A DNA stretch of 64,000 nt from Gemmiger formicilis (GCF_018784445.1 NZ_WQOH01000015.1:1-64000); one strand, 5' to 3'. Positions 15,948 through 26,449 are shown, counted from the stretch's first letter. Program-made: numbers and translations. The notes: generated by a model from the sequence alone, not told the origin.

Positions 15948-18033
15948 TGACACCTTCCTTTCTTTTCGGAAATTCCAGTTTGAAGTTGATGTATTTGCCA
16001 CCCGTGTCATCCAGGATCACCGCAGCGTCATAAGCAGCCTGTTTCTTTTCAGACCACATTCCCTTGACATTGGTACGTCCCTTTTTCAGAAGGTCCGTTG
16101 CCACTTTCTTTGTCAGCTCCTTCTTGCGGCTCGTCCAGAAGCGGTCATTTTTCCAGAGAACGAAACCGCAGGACCGATCCGAACACGCAAAGTTCTTCTT
16201 ACCCTCATAAACCGGCTGGCCGCAGCGGGGGCAGGTACCAATCACTTCCTTCTCCGGGGCAAACAGCTTTTTGCCATCCTCGGAAATGCAGGAATAGGTG
16301 GACACGATCTCTTGAACCATCGTGCGGATACCTTCCATGAAGGTATCCGGGTCAGTGCTGCCTTTTGCAATCTCCGTCAATTTCTGTTCCCATTCCGCTG
16401 TCAGCATGGGAGAGGTCAGCGGCTCCGGCAGGACCGTGACAAGGTTGATACCGTCTTTTGTGGGGATCAGGCTCTTGCCCTTGCGTTCCACAAATCCGGC
16501 TGCCACCAGCTTTTCGATGATAGCCGCCCTGGTCGCAGGCGTGCCAAGACCTTTTCGCTCCGCCTCGTCGGGGATATCGTCCTTGCCCGCGTTCTCCATA
16601 GCGGACAGAATGGTATCTTCGGTGTAGGGCTTCGGCGGTTGGGTGAAATGCTCGGTGACGGAAACCTCCGCGCCGTCAAAAACTTGTCCTTCGGTGAAGT
16701 CCGGGAGCGTGCCGCCGTCCTCGTCCGCAGGTCTTTCTTTCAGGGAGGCACGGAAAATGCGGTCGATCTCCCGCCAGCCTTCGGAGAGGATGCACTTGCC
16801 CTTTGCGGTAAAGGAATGACCGCCGCAGTCGAAAGTTACCGTGACTGCCTCATACACATACGGCTCCGCCGATGCACACAGCAGCTTGCAGCAGACAAGG
16901 AGGAACAAATTGCGCTCGCCCAGAGGCAGACCCTTGATATCTGCTTTTTCAATCTCCATCGTGGGAATAATGGCGTGATGGTCGGATACGTCCTTGTCGG
17001 AAATCATGGCCTCCACCAGCGGAAAGAAGTTGCCGCAGCCATCAAAGGGCGGCAGCTTTGCCGCCAGGCGGATCACGCAGGACGCCGTTTCCGCCATATC
17101 GGAGGTCAGATACCGACTGTCTGTGCGGGGATAGGTCAGCAGCTTCTTTTCGTAGAGGCTCTGGGCGTAGTCAAGGGTCTGCTTCGCCGTGTATCCGAAC
17201 AGGCGGTTTGCCTCCCGCTGCAAGGTGGTGAGATCATAGAGCTTCGGAGGCTGTTCCTTCTTCTGCTCTTTCGTGACAGAGGTACAGGTGACGGTCACAC
17301 CCTTGCACATAGCCGCTGCCTGTTCCGCCTCCGTTGGATCGGTGAATTTCTCCGACACCGCCTCAATCCCGTCCAGCGTCAGACGCAGCAGATGATATTT
17401 TTCTTTGCGGAACAGCGTGATCTTCGCGTCACGCTCCGCCAGCATTGCCAGCGTAGGTGTCTGCACACGGCCCACATTCAGGGTACGGTGATAGAGAACG
17501 GAGAAAAGACGAGTGGCGTTGATCCCCACCAGCCAATCCGCTTTCTGGCGGCACAGGGCTGATTGATACAATGCTTCATAATCGGCGCCGGGGCGCAGAT
17601 CAGAAAAGCCCTCCCGGATGGAGCTGTCCTCCATTGAGGAAATCCAGAGACGGAGGATCGGCTTGCGGCATCCAGCCATTTCATACATCAAACGGAAGAT
17701 CAGCTCCCCTTCACGCCCGGCGTCACAGGCATTGACAATGGTATCCACATCGGGGCGGTTCATCAGAGTGCGAAGATTTTCAAAGGCCTCCTCTTTGCCG
17801 GGTGCCAGCACATAGCGGAACGGCTCCGGCAGAATGGGAAGATCGTCATAGCGCCATTTCTTGAAATGCTCGTCATAGCCGCCAGCATCCATCGGGGATA
17901 CCAGGTGTCCCACGCACCAGGATACGAGAAGTCCGTTGCCTTCATAAAAGCCATCGGCCCTGGATGAAGCACCCAGGGCCGACGCGATAGATTTTGCCAC
18001 GCTCGGTTTTTCCGCAATAATCAGTTTACTCAT
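15934..18033 (-). CDS. topB: DNA topoisomerase III, ICE-encoded (699 aa)
   Basis: A type IA topoisomerase. The Toprim domain begins [17 protein letters not shown], with the acidic triad in [12 protein letters not shown]. The active-site Tyr is in [12 protein letters not shown] (about 318). A C-terminal zinc-ribbon-like part, [12 protein letters not shown] with CSDRSCG, follows. Length is typical of plasmid/ICE TopB. It probably resolves DNA during processing or replication of the element. It overlaps the CD1107-like gene by 8 bp. Confidence 0.95.
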   Translation of the reverse strand: MSKLIIAEKPSVAKSIASALGASSRADGFYEGNGLLVSWCVGHLVSPMDAGGYDEHFKKWRYDDLPILPEPFRYVLAPGKEEAFENLRTLMNRPDVDTIVNACDAGREGELIFRLMYEMAGCRKPILRLWISSMEDSSIREGFSDLRPGADYEALYQSALCRQKADWLVGINATRLFSVLYHRTLNVGRVQTPTLAMLAERDAKITLFRKEKYHLLRLTLDGIEAVSEKFTDPTEAEQAAAMCKGVTVTCTSVTKEQKKEQPPKLYDLTTLQREANRLFGYTAKQTLDYAQSLYEKKLLTYPRTDSRYLTSDMAETASCVIRLAAKLPPFDGCGNFFPLVEAMISDKDVSDHHAIIPTMEIEKADIKGLPLGERNLFLLVCCKLLCASAEPYVYEAVTVTFDCGGHSFTAKGKCILSEGWREIDRIFRASLKERPADEDGGTLPDFTEGQVFDGAEVSVTEHFTQPPKPYTEDTILSAMENAGKDDIPDEAERKGLGTPATRAAIIEKLVAAGFVERKGKSLIPTKDGINLVTVLPEPLTSPMLTAEWEQKLTEIAKGSTDPDTFMEGIRTMVQEIVSTYSCISEDGKKLFAPEKEVIGTCPRCGQPVYEGKKNFACSDRSCGFVLWKNDRFWTSRKKELTKKVATDLLKKGRTNVKGMWSEKKQAAYDAAVILDDTGGKYINFKLEFPKRKEGVNGRK

Positions 18034-19102
18034 TCTTTTCCTCCGTTTCCTCGTCCTCAGTCAGATATTCTTCTTCATCCTCCAGGTCGAAATCATCCAG
18101 ATCAGCGGGAACTTTCTTGCCCTGCTTCGGTTTCAGCACCAGGAAATAGACCGCCGCGCCGCCTCCGGCTGCAAGGATCAGCAGCACCGCCAGGATCGCC
18201 CCGGTATTGCTTTTCTTTTCAGGTTCCGGATTCTCCGGATCGGTGGGCTCCGCAGCTTTCTGTTCTGTGCCAACACATTCACTGAGGTTCTTTACGCAAA
18301 CCGGGCAAGCGGTATTGACCGCTCCGGCCTGGCACTTTTCCGTACAGGTGCAGACAATAGGTGTTTCCGCCTTTTCTCCATCCTCCGTGAGTGCCATGAG
18401 GTCGGCTTCATCCACCTGGTTCAGAAAATGCACGGTTTCCTCGCCCTCGTCGTCACGGTCGATAATGAGATAGAACACATTGCCGTTCTTCGTTTCCACT
18501 GTGATAAACTGTTTGCCACTGGCTGTCGGGCTGCCAATATCGTCGATCAGTGACAGGTTCCCGTCCGGCGTTAGGGCGGCACCACCATTCAAACCGCCAC
18601 CCAGCATACCCAGCAGATTTTCCAGCGTTTCAGCGTCCAGGGAGAAAGAGCCTTTCCCGGAACCAGCCTCGCCGTCACTTACCGTCATGTAGCTGGAATA
18701 GACATAGCCGACTTTCTCCGGCAGGATGACCTTCAGCCAGTCGCCGTCCGTGCCGATCACCTTCACGGTCGTTCCGTTGGGAAGCTGGGTGAAGGCGGTG
18801 TAGTCCATTCCCGCACCCGTGCGGACATTCAGATTGCCGCCGCCCGTGGTGACAGTACCGGTCTGCCCGGAGTCATTTTCACCGGAACTGAACTGGATAC
18901 CATCCTCGGTGACGGATACCGTGACCTGGCTGCCTGCCAGAGTGGAAAGCAGATCAGAAACATCTCCAGCCGTTTCCTGTTCAGCCACGGACTCCGTGCT
19001 TTCCTCACCGCCGCTGGCAAAGGCGGTGACAGAAAAAGCGGCAGTGCTGAGCACCACCGCCAAAAGAGCCGATACCATTTTTGTCATAAAGTTATGCTTC
19101 AT
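18026..19102 (-). CDS. CD1107-family membrane protein with SH3 domain (358 aa)
   Basis: An N-terminal signal peptide ([20 protein letters not shown]) is followed by a bacterial SH3 domain (about 85-140, [11 protein letters not shown], then [10 protein letters not shown]). A DUF4366-like part with a Cys cluster ([19 protein letters not shown]) and a C-terminal membrane helix (about 310-330) with an acidic cytoplasmic tail complete it. It is thought to be a cell-wall-facing part of Gram-positive transfer channels. ATG 19102 follows GGAGGGATACGAGG and overlaps DUF4315. Confidence 0.85.
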   Translation of the reverse strand: MKHNFMTKMVSALLAVVLSTAAFSVTAFASGGEESTESVAEQETAGDVSDLLSTLAGSQVTVSVTEDGIQFSSGENDSGQTGTVTTGGGNLNVRTGAGMDYTAFTQLPNGTTVKVIGTDGDWLKVILPEKVGYVYSSYMTVSDGEAGSGKGSFSLDAETLENLLGMLGGGLNGGAALTPDGNLSLIDDIGSPTASGKQFITVETKNGNVFYLIIDRDDEGEETVHFLNQVDEADLMALTEDGEKAETPIVCTCTEKCQAGAVNTACPVCVKNLSECVGTEQKAAEPTDPENPEPEKKSNTGAILAVLLILAAGGGAAVYFLVLKPKQGKKVPADLDDFDLEDEEEYLTEDEETEEKNE

Positions 19103-19364
19103 CCTCGTATCCCTCCGTTTCCTCATTCTCGGTGTTGCCCTCCTGCAGCATACCTTCCGGCAGGGAGATCATACCGCTGGCATAAGCTTTCAGGAAGGCG
19201 GTCAGTTCCTTGTTATCCATCTTCACGGCTTTCACCATGCGGACGATTTCCAGATTTTCTTCCTCCGCAAGCTGGGTCTCCAGCGCACGAAGGCGTTTCT
19301 GCTGCTCCGCGATCTTTTCTTTGGTTTTCGCAATGTCATTGCGGATCTTCTGTGTCGTTGCCAT
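19092..19364 (-). CDS. DUF4315 family protein (90 aa)
   Basis: A highly charged coiled coil ([19 protein letters not shown]) with an acidic end. It sits between the CD1108- and CD1107-like genes, a constant order in Tn1549/CTn elements. The role is unknown, probably structural or regulatory within the transfer complex. It overlaps the next gene. Confidence 0.82.
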   Translation of the reverse strand: MATTQKIRNDIAKTKEKIAEQQKRLRALETQLAEEENLEIVRMVKAVKMDNKELTAFLKAYASGMISLPEGMLQEGNTENEETEGYEDEA

Positions 19365-19390
19365 AAATCAAATTACCTCCATATCGTTTT

Positions 19391-21370
19391 TTAGTTGTAG
19401 GGCGGTCGCCCGAAAGCGTAAAAGTGGGATTGCCAGTAGCTTGTGTTGATATCCGCATACTGGATAGGGTCGCCGCAGTGCAGCATTTTTCCACCGCCCA
19501 CATAGATACCCACATGGGAAACGCCCGGTGTATCGTAAGTGCCGACGAAAAAGATCAGGTCGCCGGGTCTTGCGTTGGCAGAGGATACCGGGGTGGAAAT
19601 ATTGTAGAGTCCTTGGGCTCCCAGCCTGCCCGTATTGCAGACGCCGCTTTGCGTCAGCACCCAGGACACGAAGCCGGAGCAATCAAAAGAAGTGTTCGGA
19701 TTGCTGCCGCCCCAGACATAAGGATATCCGATGTACTTCTCCGCCTCGGTAATGAGCGCTGCAAAGGTTTCATCTTCCAGTGCGGAAGGCGGAATATCAT
19801 AGGTGGTGGGCGGTTTGGTGTACTTGTCTACATAGCCGGAGCCGGGGAATAAATCTTCCCGGTTTCCCAGCGTTGCCATATAGACCGCATACAGGGAAAG
19901 TGTTTCTTCGTCCATGATGTAGACCGGCACATGGGAAAGGTCGAAGTTTTCCAGCTTCACATTGCAAATATAGTAGTTGTATGGTACTTCCACGTCATAG
20001 TCGTTTCCTTCGCTGTCTGTCCGTGTCTCCGTCCGATAGCGTACCTCCACTTCCACGGTCTGCGTCAGGATGTACTGCTTTTCAAAGAGCATTTGCAATT
20101 CCGCCTGAACCTCGTCGATGGTGAACACCCCTTCATGGAACGCCGTGAGAATGGAGATCAGCACATAAGGGTCATGTTCGATCTCGTCCAGATCAAAACG
20201 GTATTCGTCATATCCGGGGTGCAGAGCCTCATAGTGGTCCAGTTCATATTGAAGCTCCTGCTCCAGTTCGCAGTAGGACGCCTCCGCAGCCAGCATATCC
20301 GCGTCCTCGGAGAGATAAGAAGAAGTGAATACACCGCCCACGCCGGAGCCTGCCATCATGGAACAGGAAGATACCCCGCCAAACAGCAGGGCAACACAGG
20401 CACCAATTCCAATCACCAGCAGAACCGCCCGGCTATGGTGCTTGATGTAGAGGAATGTTTCCTTGAAGGCATCCTTTGCTTTCTGTGCCGCACTTTTTGC
20501 CGTGGCCGCTGTGTTCTTTGCGGTTTTCTCTGCCTGCCGCAGCTCCTTTGCGTAGTTCCGCTTGATCCGCTGTTTCTGCAGGAAGCGGGATACCGGGTTA
20601 GAAGCTGCCAGTGCAGGATCATCATGCAGTGCCTTTTGGTAAAGGTAGTCGGCGTTTGCCTTAAAAAAGGCCTGTTCCGCCTTCGCCGCGTCACACCAGG
20701 GCTTTGTGCGGTGATGATGAACGGCGGCACGGACTTTGCCTTTTCCGTAGGCAAACCCACGCTCCGTCAGCACCTCGCCCTTGTGTCCGGCCTCCACACC
20801 CACATTTTCCTGCTCTACTTCATGCACTTTCGCATGGGCGGCGTGGACGATCTCATGGACCGGCCGAGAAAGCGGATTGTGCCGCAGGCGTCCATTGGGG
20901 CGTTTCTCCACTTCTTCAAAGTGAAGCTGCATCTTGCCTTTTCCGGCTGTCTCATCAAAAACACGCTCGGTACGGAGGACTTTCTTTGTGGGGATGGCGG
21001 CCGTTGCCGCATCTAGCCGATCCGCCGCACGGTCGGAACGGTCGATGTACTTTCCAAGTGCGGGATCGGCACGTTCTTCCTCGGTAAATTGCAGACGGGA
21101 GGACGGGCGCTGCCTTGCGGCAGAACCATCCCGCACCGCCTGGGTGTCAGCCTTTTCCACCTTTCGTGCGCTTTTCTTTTCATGGTGTTCCGCCGCACGC
21201 AGGGCAAGGTCAGCCGCAGCACCAGCGGATTCTTCCGAAGAAGCGGACAGTTCCGTTTCCGGCTCCCGGCTGCTGATATGTTCCACCTCGCCCGTGGCAA
21301 GGTTTTCCGATACCGCACCGTCACGGGTCATTTTCTGCGTGATCTTATCGGTTGCTTTCAGTTCCCTCAT
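19391..21370 (-). CDS. CD1108-family NlpC/P60 cell-wall hydrolase (659 aa)
   Basis: A charged cytoplasmic N-terminus (about 1-300, Ala/Lys/Glu-rich) leads to one membrane helix (about 313-335, AVLLVIGIGACVALLFGG), then an extracellular part. A C-terminal NlpC/P60 peptidase (about 535-659) has catalytic Cys in SFDCSGFVSWVL and His in GVSHVGIYVGGG. It opens peptidoglycan for the conjugation channel, like VirB1-type proteins. The start overlaps the methylase stop by 4 bp. Confidence 0.92.
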   Translation of the reverse strand: MRELKATDKITQKMTRDGAVSENLATGEVEHISSREPETELSASSEESAGAAADLALRAAEHHEKKSARKVEKADTQAVRDGSAARQRPSSRLQFTEEERADPALGKYIDRSDRAADRLDAATAAIPTKKVLRTERVFDETAGKGKMQLHFEEVEKRPNGRLRHNPLSRPVHEIVHAAHAKVHEVEQENVGVEAGHKGEVLTERGFAYGKGKVRAAVHHHRTKPWCDAAKAEQAFFKANADYLYQKALHDDPALAASNPVSRFLQKQRIKRNYAKELRQAEKTAKNTAATAKSAAQKAKDAFKETFLYIKHHSRAVLLVIGIGACVALLFGGVSSCSMMAGSGVGGVFTSSYLSEDADMLAAEASYCELEQELQYELDHYEALHPGYDEYRFDLDEIEHDPYVLISILTAFHEGVFTIDEVQAELQMLFEKQYILTQTVEVEVRYRTETRTDSEGNDYDVEVPYNYYICNVKLENFDLSHVPVYIMDEETLSLYAVYMATLGNREDLFPGSGYVDKYTKPPTTYDIPPSALEDETFAALITEAEKYIGYPYVWGGSNPNTSFDCSGFVSWVLTQSGVCNTGRLGAQGLYNISTPVSSANARPGDLIFFVGTYDTPGVSHVGIYVGGGKMLHCGDPIQYADINTSYWQSHFYAFGRPPYN

Positions 21371-22389
21371 AGGCAGTCACCTTCCTTTCCATAGGGACAA
21401 AAGTCGCCGCAGGTGCCAATCTCAATCATGGCGATATAGCGGAAAATGGGATAGGCCTGGGGTGGGCAGACCGCATTTCCCAAAGTTTTCAGCCGCAGAG
21501 CCCGGTCCTCCATGCGCTCGGTCATGCGGGGGATTCCTTCTGGCTCGGCAGCCCAGAGGATACGTCCGTCCATCCTTTCGGGAAGCCCATGAGCCATTCC
21601 ACCCAATCCGGGTTCAGCGCCGCCGTTTCGGAAACCGGCTGTTCCTGAGAGATGATCTGCGCCGACAGGTTCCCGTCCTTCTTCGCCGGATCGAAGGCCG
21701 ACGGCTTCAAGGTTGAACGGAAACCGTCCGACGCCACCGGGGTCAGATAGAATACCGCCGCCGACAGGCTGAGGCTCCAGATCGCCCCGTTTCGGTTCCT
21801 CTTGCGGAATATCCCATTGTCCGACAGGAACACATCCAGGCTTGCCGCGTCCCTGGCGGTGTTGTTGTCGGAGGCAAGGGGTGTGGGAAACATCAGCCGC
21901 GACGATAAAAGTTCGCTGGCGCTCATGCCATGCGCCGACACCGCAAGCCGGAAATACGAATGGGAGAACAGCGTATCCCGCTTTTGCCAGGTCAAAGATC
22001 GTTTTGTCGAGCCCCATATTGATGAAGCCAGCAACATTTTCCCCAAGCACCCAACGGGGCCGCAGCTCGGTAATAATGCGGCACATTTCCGGCCACAGGT
22101 AGCGTTCATCCGCAAAGCCCTTCCGTTTTCCGGCGGTGGAGAAGGGCTGACAGGGAAAGCCGCCTGAGATAACGGTAACTGTTTCAAGTCCTGTTTTTTC
22201 AAAAAACGCCTCCTTCGTGAAAGTAGTGATATCCCGGAACCTGGGAACATCCGGCCATCGTGCGGAGAGGACGGAGTGCGGAAAATCCGCCCACTCACAC
22301 TGGCAGACGGTTTCAAACCCGGCAGCCTCCGCCGCCAGGTCCAGACCGCCAATGCCGGAAAACAGGCTCACATGGGTCAGTTTATTCAT
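21367..22389 (-). CDS. Orphan C5-cytosine DNA methyltransferase (340 aa)
   Basis: Motif I is SLFSGIGGLDLAAEA, motif IV is GGFPCQPFSTAGKR with the catalytic Cys, motif VI is ENVAGF, motif VIII is HERQRTFIVA, and motif X is LKTLGNAVCPPQAYPIF. No restriction enzyme gene is adjacent, so it probably modifies the element to escape host restriction or acts as a regulator. The ATG at 22389 overlaps the small gene upstream. The region between motifs VIII and X is short and Gly-rich and would set the target sequence. Confidence 0.92.
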   Translation of the reverse strand: MNKLTHVSLFSGIGGLDLAAEAAGFETVCQCEWADFPHSVLSARWPDVPRFRDITTFTKEAFFEKTGLETVTVISGGFPCQPFSTAGKRKGFADERYLWPEMCRIITELRPRWVLGENVAGFINMGLDKTIFDLAKAGYAVLPFVFPACGVGAWHERQRTFIVAADVSHTPCLRQQHRQGRGKPGCVPVGQWDIPQEEPKRGDLEPQPVGGGILSDPGGVGRFPFNLEAVGLRSGEEGREPVGADHLSGTAGFRNGGAEPGLGGMAHGLPERMDGRILWAAEPEGIPRMTERMEDRALRLKTLGNAVCPPQAYPIFRYIAMIEIGTCGDFCPYGKEGDCL

Positions 22390-22555
22390 GGTTCTTCGGC
22401 GCACGGAACGGTTCGATCTCACTTTCCAGCTCCGCAAGGACCGCCTCCATATCCGCTGTGACCGCCTTGTTTCTGGCGATCAGCCGGTTCATCACATCAA
22501 AGAAGGTTTCACCTTCCTGTTTTTCTTCTGTATGCAAATAGCGGGGATCATTCAT
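22382..22555 (-). CDS. Small DUF protein between VirB4 and methylase (57 aa)
   Basis: An acidic helical protein (MNDPRYLHTEEKQEGETFFD) overlapping both neighbours by about 8 bp, so it belongs to a tightly coupled operon. Small proteins of this kind follow VirB4 in related elements. No function is assigned. Confidence 0.6.
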   Translation of the reverse strand: MNDPRYLHTEEKQEGETFFDVMNRLIARNKAVTADMEAVLAELESEIEPFRAPKNHE

Positions 22556-24977
22556 GTTCGTTTTCTCCTTTCCCGGTTTCACCAAGTTTTGTTGTCATAA
22601 TGCTGTAAAGCTCGTTGTCCTTCGGGAAGTCATCCACAAAAGGCAGGATCACATTGCCGAAGAAGATCAGCCCCTCGCCGGGGCCTGCGTTGCTGATATG
22701 CGCCGCCTGCTGGTTGGAGATATTCAGGCGCTCGCAGAGGATTTTCCTGTCTCCGCTGGCCTGGTTCAGAAGGTACACAAAATCGCTGTTTTCAAAGATG
22801 TTCTCGATCTCCGGGGAGGAAAGCAGGTCCTTAATGTTCTGCGTGATCCCCGTGGGGATACCGCCCCATTTGCGAAAGCGTTTCCAAATCTCCACGCTCC
22901 AGGTACCGACCTCGCCGCGCAGCAGAAGGTGGAACTCGTCCACGAAGTACCAGGTGGATTTACCCTGATCCCGGTTTTGGGAAACACGGTTCCATACCTG
23001 GTCCTGGATCACCAGCATACCCAGGCTTTTGAGCTGCTTTCCCAGCTCCTTGATATCGAAGCAGACAATGCGGTTGTTGATATCCACGTTGGTACGGTGG
23101 TTAAAAACATTCAGGCTGCCATGCACATACAGTTCCAGTGCCGCCGCGATCCGCTGTGCCTCCGGCTCCGGCTGCCGTTTGATCTCGTCATACAAATCTT
23201 CCAGCAGCGGCATATTCTCCGGGCGAGGGTCTGCGATATAGGGGCGGTACACGATCCGCACAGCACGGTCAATGACTGTCTTTTCCACTGGCTCCAGACC
23301 GTTCCGGCCGCCTGCCGCCAGTTCACAGAACGACAAGATAAAGTCGGATTTCAGTGCCAGCGGGTTATCGTCCTCGCTGTAATTGAGATTGATATCCATA
23401 GGGTTCACATACTGCGTACTGGTAGGTGAGATTTTGATGACCTGTCCTTCCAGACGGTTCACCAGTGGAAAATATTCCGCCTCCGGGTCGCAGATCAGGA
23501 TATCGTCCTTTGTGTTCAGGAACACACCCACGATGGAACGCTTTGCAGAAAAACTCTTGCCGCTGCCGGGCGTACCTAAGATCATGCCGTTGGGTGTTTT
23601 CAGCTTTTTGCGGTCAGCAAGGATCATATTGCCGGAAGTGGCATTAAGCCCGTAGTAAAGAGCTTCGCCGCCGTGGAAAATCTCCTGTGTGGTGAAGGGA
23701 ACAAACACCGCCACCGCCGAAGTGGTAAGCCCGCGCTGTATCTTAATGCGGTTGACACCCAGGGGCAGAGCCGACACGAAGCCGTCCTCCTGCTGAAAGT
23801 CCAGCCGCACCAGGGAGCAGTTATATTTCTGCGCCACGCTTGCCGCACGGAGAAGGTCATTCTCCAGCTTTTGCTTGCTGTCTGCAAAGTTCACCACCAG
23901 AAAGGTCATCAGGAACATCCGCTCATTTCTGCTTTGCAGATCACGGAGGATATTCTTTGCCTCGCCTGCGTAGGTGGCAAGGTCAGTGGGGATGATATCC
24001 ATATCGAAACCTTCCCGCACCGCCTTTTTCTGCGCGTCGATCTTCATACTGTCAATGTCGGTGATCTTCCGTTTGACCGTTTTGATTGCCTCGTTCTGAT
24101 CCATGCTGCGGATATGGAGGCTGACAAGCAGCCCGCTGTCCGTATCCAGCAGCTCGGTGAGCATACGGTCATCCATTTCCGGTGCGCTGATCTGCAGAAA
24201 GGACACGGCACAGAATTTATCTGCCATCGTGAACTTTCTTGCTTCACCGAAGCGGAAAGAAGAAGGTGCGATAAAATCCTGAACCAACAGGCCGGAAGGG
24301 GCAAGCCAGCTCCATTCAAAGGTAAACCGTTCCCCGTCCGGGTGCAGGATGCCGTGGAGCATTTCCAGCCACTCCTTGCCGCCAAGCTCCTTTGCCAAAG
24401 CACCCATGACCTTGAAATGGTTGAGGGCGTCCATGACGATCCTGGAAAATCGTGCCCGTGCGGTTTTGCTGTCCCGTGCCTCGATGGTGAGGGTCAGATA
24501 CTTTGTCTTGATAAGACCGTTGTTGCCCCGTTCAAGCTGCTTGCGGAGCATTTGCGTGTAAAGCTCACGGATATGGTCGAAGTGATCTCCCTGCGCTGCG
24601 ATCTCGATACGCTTCACAAAATCCTCCCGGTTCATGCGGCGGCTCACAAGAGATAGCTGCATCCCGATAGAAGCGTCATGGGCGTTATACATATCGCAGA
24701 GGGCTTCAAAGATCGCCGTCTGGTCGTCAGGCTTTGCAAGCTGATAATTCACATCCTCGAACTCGATACACTTCGACCAGGTGTGGTCGTCCAGCTTGCA
24801 CAGACCGTCCGGGTACATCTGGCGGAACGGTAAGGTGTCCTGTGCGGAATGTACCTTGCCGTCGCCTCTGGCGGTTTCCAGGATACGGCTGATCTCACGC
24901 TTTTCTGCGGCGGTCAGCTTTACTGCGGGTTTTGCCGTCTGCCGTGCCTGCGGTTCTGGCTTTTGCTTTCTGAACAA
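22548..24977 (-). CDS. virB4: VirB4/TraE-like conjugation ATPase (809 aa)
   Basis: The energising ATPase of the type IV secretion channel. Walker A is GTPGSGKSFSAK (about 455-466), Walker B is TWYFVDEFHLLL, and an arginine-finger region near GITQNIKDLLSS follows. N-terminal VirB4 domain length is normal. The start appears to be TTG at 24977, preceded by a near-perfect AAGGAGGTGA at 9 nt, lying inside the PrgI gene; the 83-bp overlap is therefore deliberate coupling. It works with the VirB6-like, PrgI and coupling proteins. Confidence 0.94.
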   Translation of the reverse strand: MFRKQKPEPQARQTAKPAVKLTAAEKREISRILETARGDGKVHSAQDTLPFRQMYPDGLCKLDDHTWSKCIEFEDVNYQLAKPDDQTAIFEALCDMYNAHDASIGMQLSLVSRRMNREDFVKRIEIAAQGDHFDHIRELYTQMLRKQLERGNNGLIKTKYLTLTIEARDSKTARARFSRIVMDALNHFKVMGALAKELGGKEWLEMLHGILHPDGERFTFEWSWLAPSGLLVQDFIAPSSFRFGEARKFTMADKFCAVSFLQISAPEMDDRMLTELLDTDSGLLVSLHIRSMDQNEAIKTVKRKITDIDSMKIDAQKKAVREGFDMDIIPTDLATYAGEAKNILRDLQSRNERMFLMTFLVVNFADSKQKLENDLLRAASVAQKYNCSLVRLDFQQEDGFVSALPLGVNRIKIQRGLTTSAVAVFVPFTTQEIFHGGEALYYGLNATSGNMILADRKKLKTPNGMILGTPGSGKSFSAKRSIVGVFLNTKDDILICDPEAEYFPLVNRLEGQVIKISPTSTQYVNPMDINLNYSEDDNPLALKSDFILSFCELAAGGRNGLEPVEKTVIDRAVRIVYRPYIADPRPENMPLLEDLYDEIKRQPEPEAQRIAAALELYVHGSLNVFNHRTNVDINNRIVCFDIKELGKQLKSLGMLVIQDQVWNRVSQNRDQGKSTWYFVDEFHLLLRGEVGTWSVEIWKRFRKWGGIPTGITQNIKDLLSSPEIENIFENSDFVYLLNQASGDRKILCERLNISNQQAAHISNAGPGEGLIFFGNVILPFVDDFPKDNELYSIMTTKLGETGKGENEHE

Positions 24978-25329
24978 TGGCTTTCACCTCCTTTTCCGCC
25001 TGGGCCTGCCGCTCCAGGGCTGCGTAGAAATTGTTTGTCTGGTAAGGCCGTTCCTTCGTCCGCAGGAACATACAGCGGATGACCTGTCCGGCCACCACCT
25101 CCAGGGGTTGACCATGCCGCTCATACATGGCAAGTAGAAAGAACGGGAGCATGACGATAATCATGCAGAACGCGGCGGCGCTGTTGCTGGCCGTGCGTCT
25201 GAGCAAAAAGAAAAGCGGTACTCCGATGAGTGCCGCCGCTCCGAAACATATAAGCTGCCGTTTGGTAAGCCCAAACAGCACTTTGGATTTTACTTTCGTC
25301 AAATCCTTTGGAATGGTTACATACGCCAA
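24895..25329 (-). CDS. prgI: PrgI family membrane protein (144 aa)
   Basis: It begins MAYVTIPKDLTKVKSKVLFG, followed by two adjacent membrane helices (about 24-44 and 48-68), the PrgI/VirB3-like pattern. The C-terminal basic tail (KAKARTAGTADGKTRSK) is cytoplasmic. It is the VirB3-equivalent partner of VirB4 and overlaps its start. The order Maff2-VirB6-PrgI-VirB4 is typical. Confidence 0.9.
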   Translation of the reverse strand: MAYVTIPKDLTKVKSKVLFGLTKRQLICFGAAALIGVPLFFLLRRTASNSAAAFCMIIVMLPFFLLAMYERHGQPLEVVAGQVIRCMFLRTKERPYQTNNFYAALERQAQAEKEVKAIVQKAKARTAGTADGKTRSKADRRRKA

Positions 25330-25343
25330 TTTATCAAGCCTCC

Positions 25344-26213
25344 TTAATGCGCTCCGAACAGGCTCTTAGAGAGGCTGCCGGTCTTGAACAGGGCGAAGCA
25401 CAGCAGGACCGTGTAGCCCATGCAGGCCCATATCGCGCCTGAAATATTTCCGTCCGTGGCGATACTCTGTACCAAAACAGAGTAGATTCCCACGCACACC
25501 ATGATTAGAAATGCCTGGAACGCCAATGCAAACAGGGATTTCAAGTAGTTCTGTCCTGTATGGCTCCAATCCCGGTTTGTCATAGTGGCAAGCGGAATTG
25601 GTCCAACGGAAGTTGTCAAATACACCTCGATCATGCGGCCGTAAATGACAAGCATGATACAGATGGAAAGGGCGTTCATGGTAAGCCCCACGAAAAGGGA
25701 CTGGAACCACAGCCCGAACAGTTCTCCCGTACCCAGGGCTTCAAGCTGCGCCTCCATATCCGTGATGACGCTGCTGATATCAATGGAGGTATTCCCAATG
25801 ATGACGCCCGCGCTGCTGTTCACAACGCTTTGCCCCACATCGAAGATACCCATGACGATATTCCATGTGTTCGTCACAATAAGAACGGCACAGAAAGTCT
25901 TGAAAATCCACTTGAAGAACATCCAGGTATCTACATCGTGCAGATTGTTTTTCTCTGTCACAAGCTGGATCAGCTCATAACACATTACGAATGTCAGGAT
26001 AACCCCGGCGATTGGAACGATCACCGTTTCAGAGAGGTTTCGGATCATAGAAAAGACGCCGCTGTTCCATGCCAGCGGCGTCTGTCCCACTTCACCGGCG
26101 ATCTCGCCTACTTTGGTATTGACCGTATCGAACATGCCCGACAGGTTTCCCGTGATCCCCTCGATGAGCAGCCCTCGGAGCCATTCATCGAGTTTGTCGA
26201 GTATGCCGCCCAT
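25344..26213 (-). CDS. VirB6/TrbL-like integral membrane channel protein (289 aa)
   Basis: Several hydrophobic segments (near 55-75, 95-120, 165-190, 205-225 and 240-275) follow a soluble amphipathic N-terminus (MGGILDKLDEWLRGLLIEGI). This matches the CD0411/TrbL-like inner-membrane protein of Gram-positive ICEs. It sits between Maff2 and PrgI and probably forms the membrane pore with VirB4 and PrgI. Confidence 0.85.
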   Translation of the reverse strand: MGGILDKLDEWLRGLLIEGITGNLSGMFDTVNTKVGEIAGEVGQTPLAWNSGVFSMIRNLSETVIVPIAGVILTFVMCYELIQLVTEKNNLHDVDTWMFFKWIFKTFCAVLIVTNTWNIVMGIFDVGQSVVNSSAGVIIGNTSIDISSVITDMEAQLEALGTGELFGLWFQSLFVGLTMNALSICIMLVIYGRMIEVYLTTSVGPIPLATMTNRDWSHTGQNYLKSLFALAFQAFLIMVCVGIYSVLVQSIATDGNISGAIWACMGYTVLLCFALFKTGSLSKSLFGAH

Positions 26214-26233
26214 AAGCGATCACCGCCAGACGA

Positions 26234-26449
26234 TCAACCGAACAGGCCGGAGAGCAGAGGTACAAGGGTGATGCCGATGAGGGCGACACCGCCGCCGGCC
26301 ATCAACTGTTTCATACCCTGGCTTTTGGAAGCAGGGTTGTCCTGGCCGTAACCTTCCAGAAGGTTGATAACGCCCCAGATACCAAGACCTGCGCCCAGGG
26401 CCACCACGAGAGTCTGCAAAACACCAACTGCGCTGTTGAAAAATTCCAT
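26234..26449 (-). CDS. Maff2-family small membrane protein (71 aa)
   Basis: A short protein with two membrane helices (VLQTLVVALGAGLGIWGV and LMAGGGVALIGITLVPLLSG) around a charged loop, the pattern of Maff2 family proteins. It is probably the VirB2/pilin-like or channel accessory subunit. It lies directly upstream of the VirB6-like gene and downstream of the broken coupling-protein gene. Confidence 0.88.
   Translation of the reverse strand: MEFFNSAVGVLQTLVVALGAGLGIWGVINLLEGYGQDNPASKSQGMKQLMAGGGVALIGITLVPLLSGLFG

Noticed and set aside
15796-17562. 588-codon open frame antisense to topoisomerase III
   Set aside because: The opposite strand encodes a complete TopB with all catalytic motifs; this frame has none.
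21522-22352. 276-codon frame inside the methylase on the same strand
   Set aside because: The methylase frame carries every conserved motif in order; this alternative frame has none.
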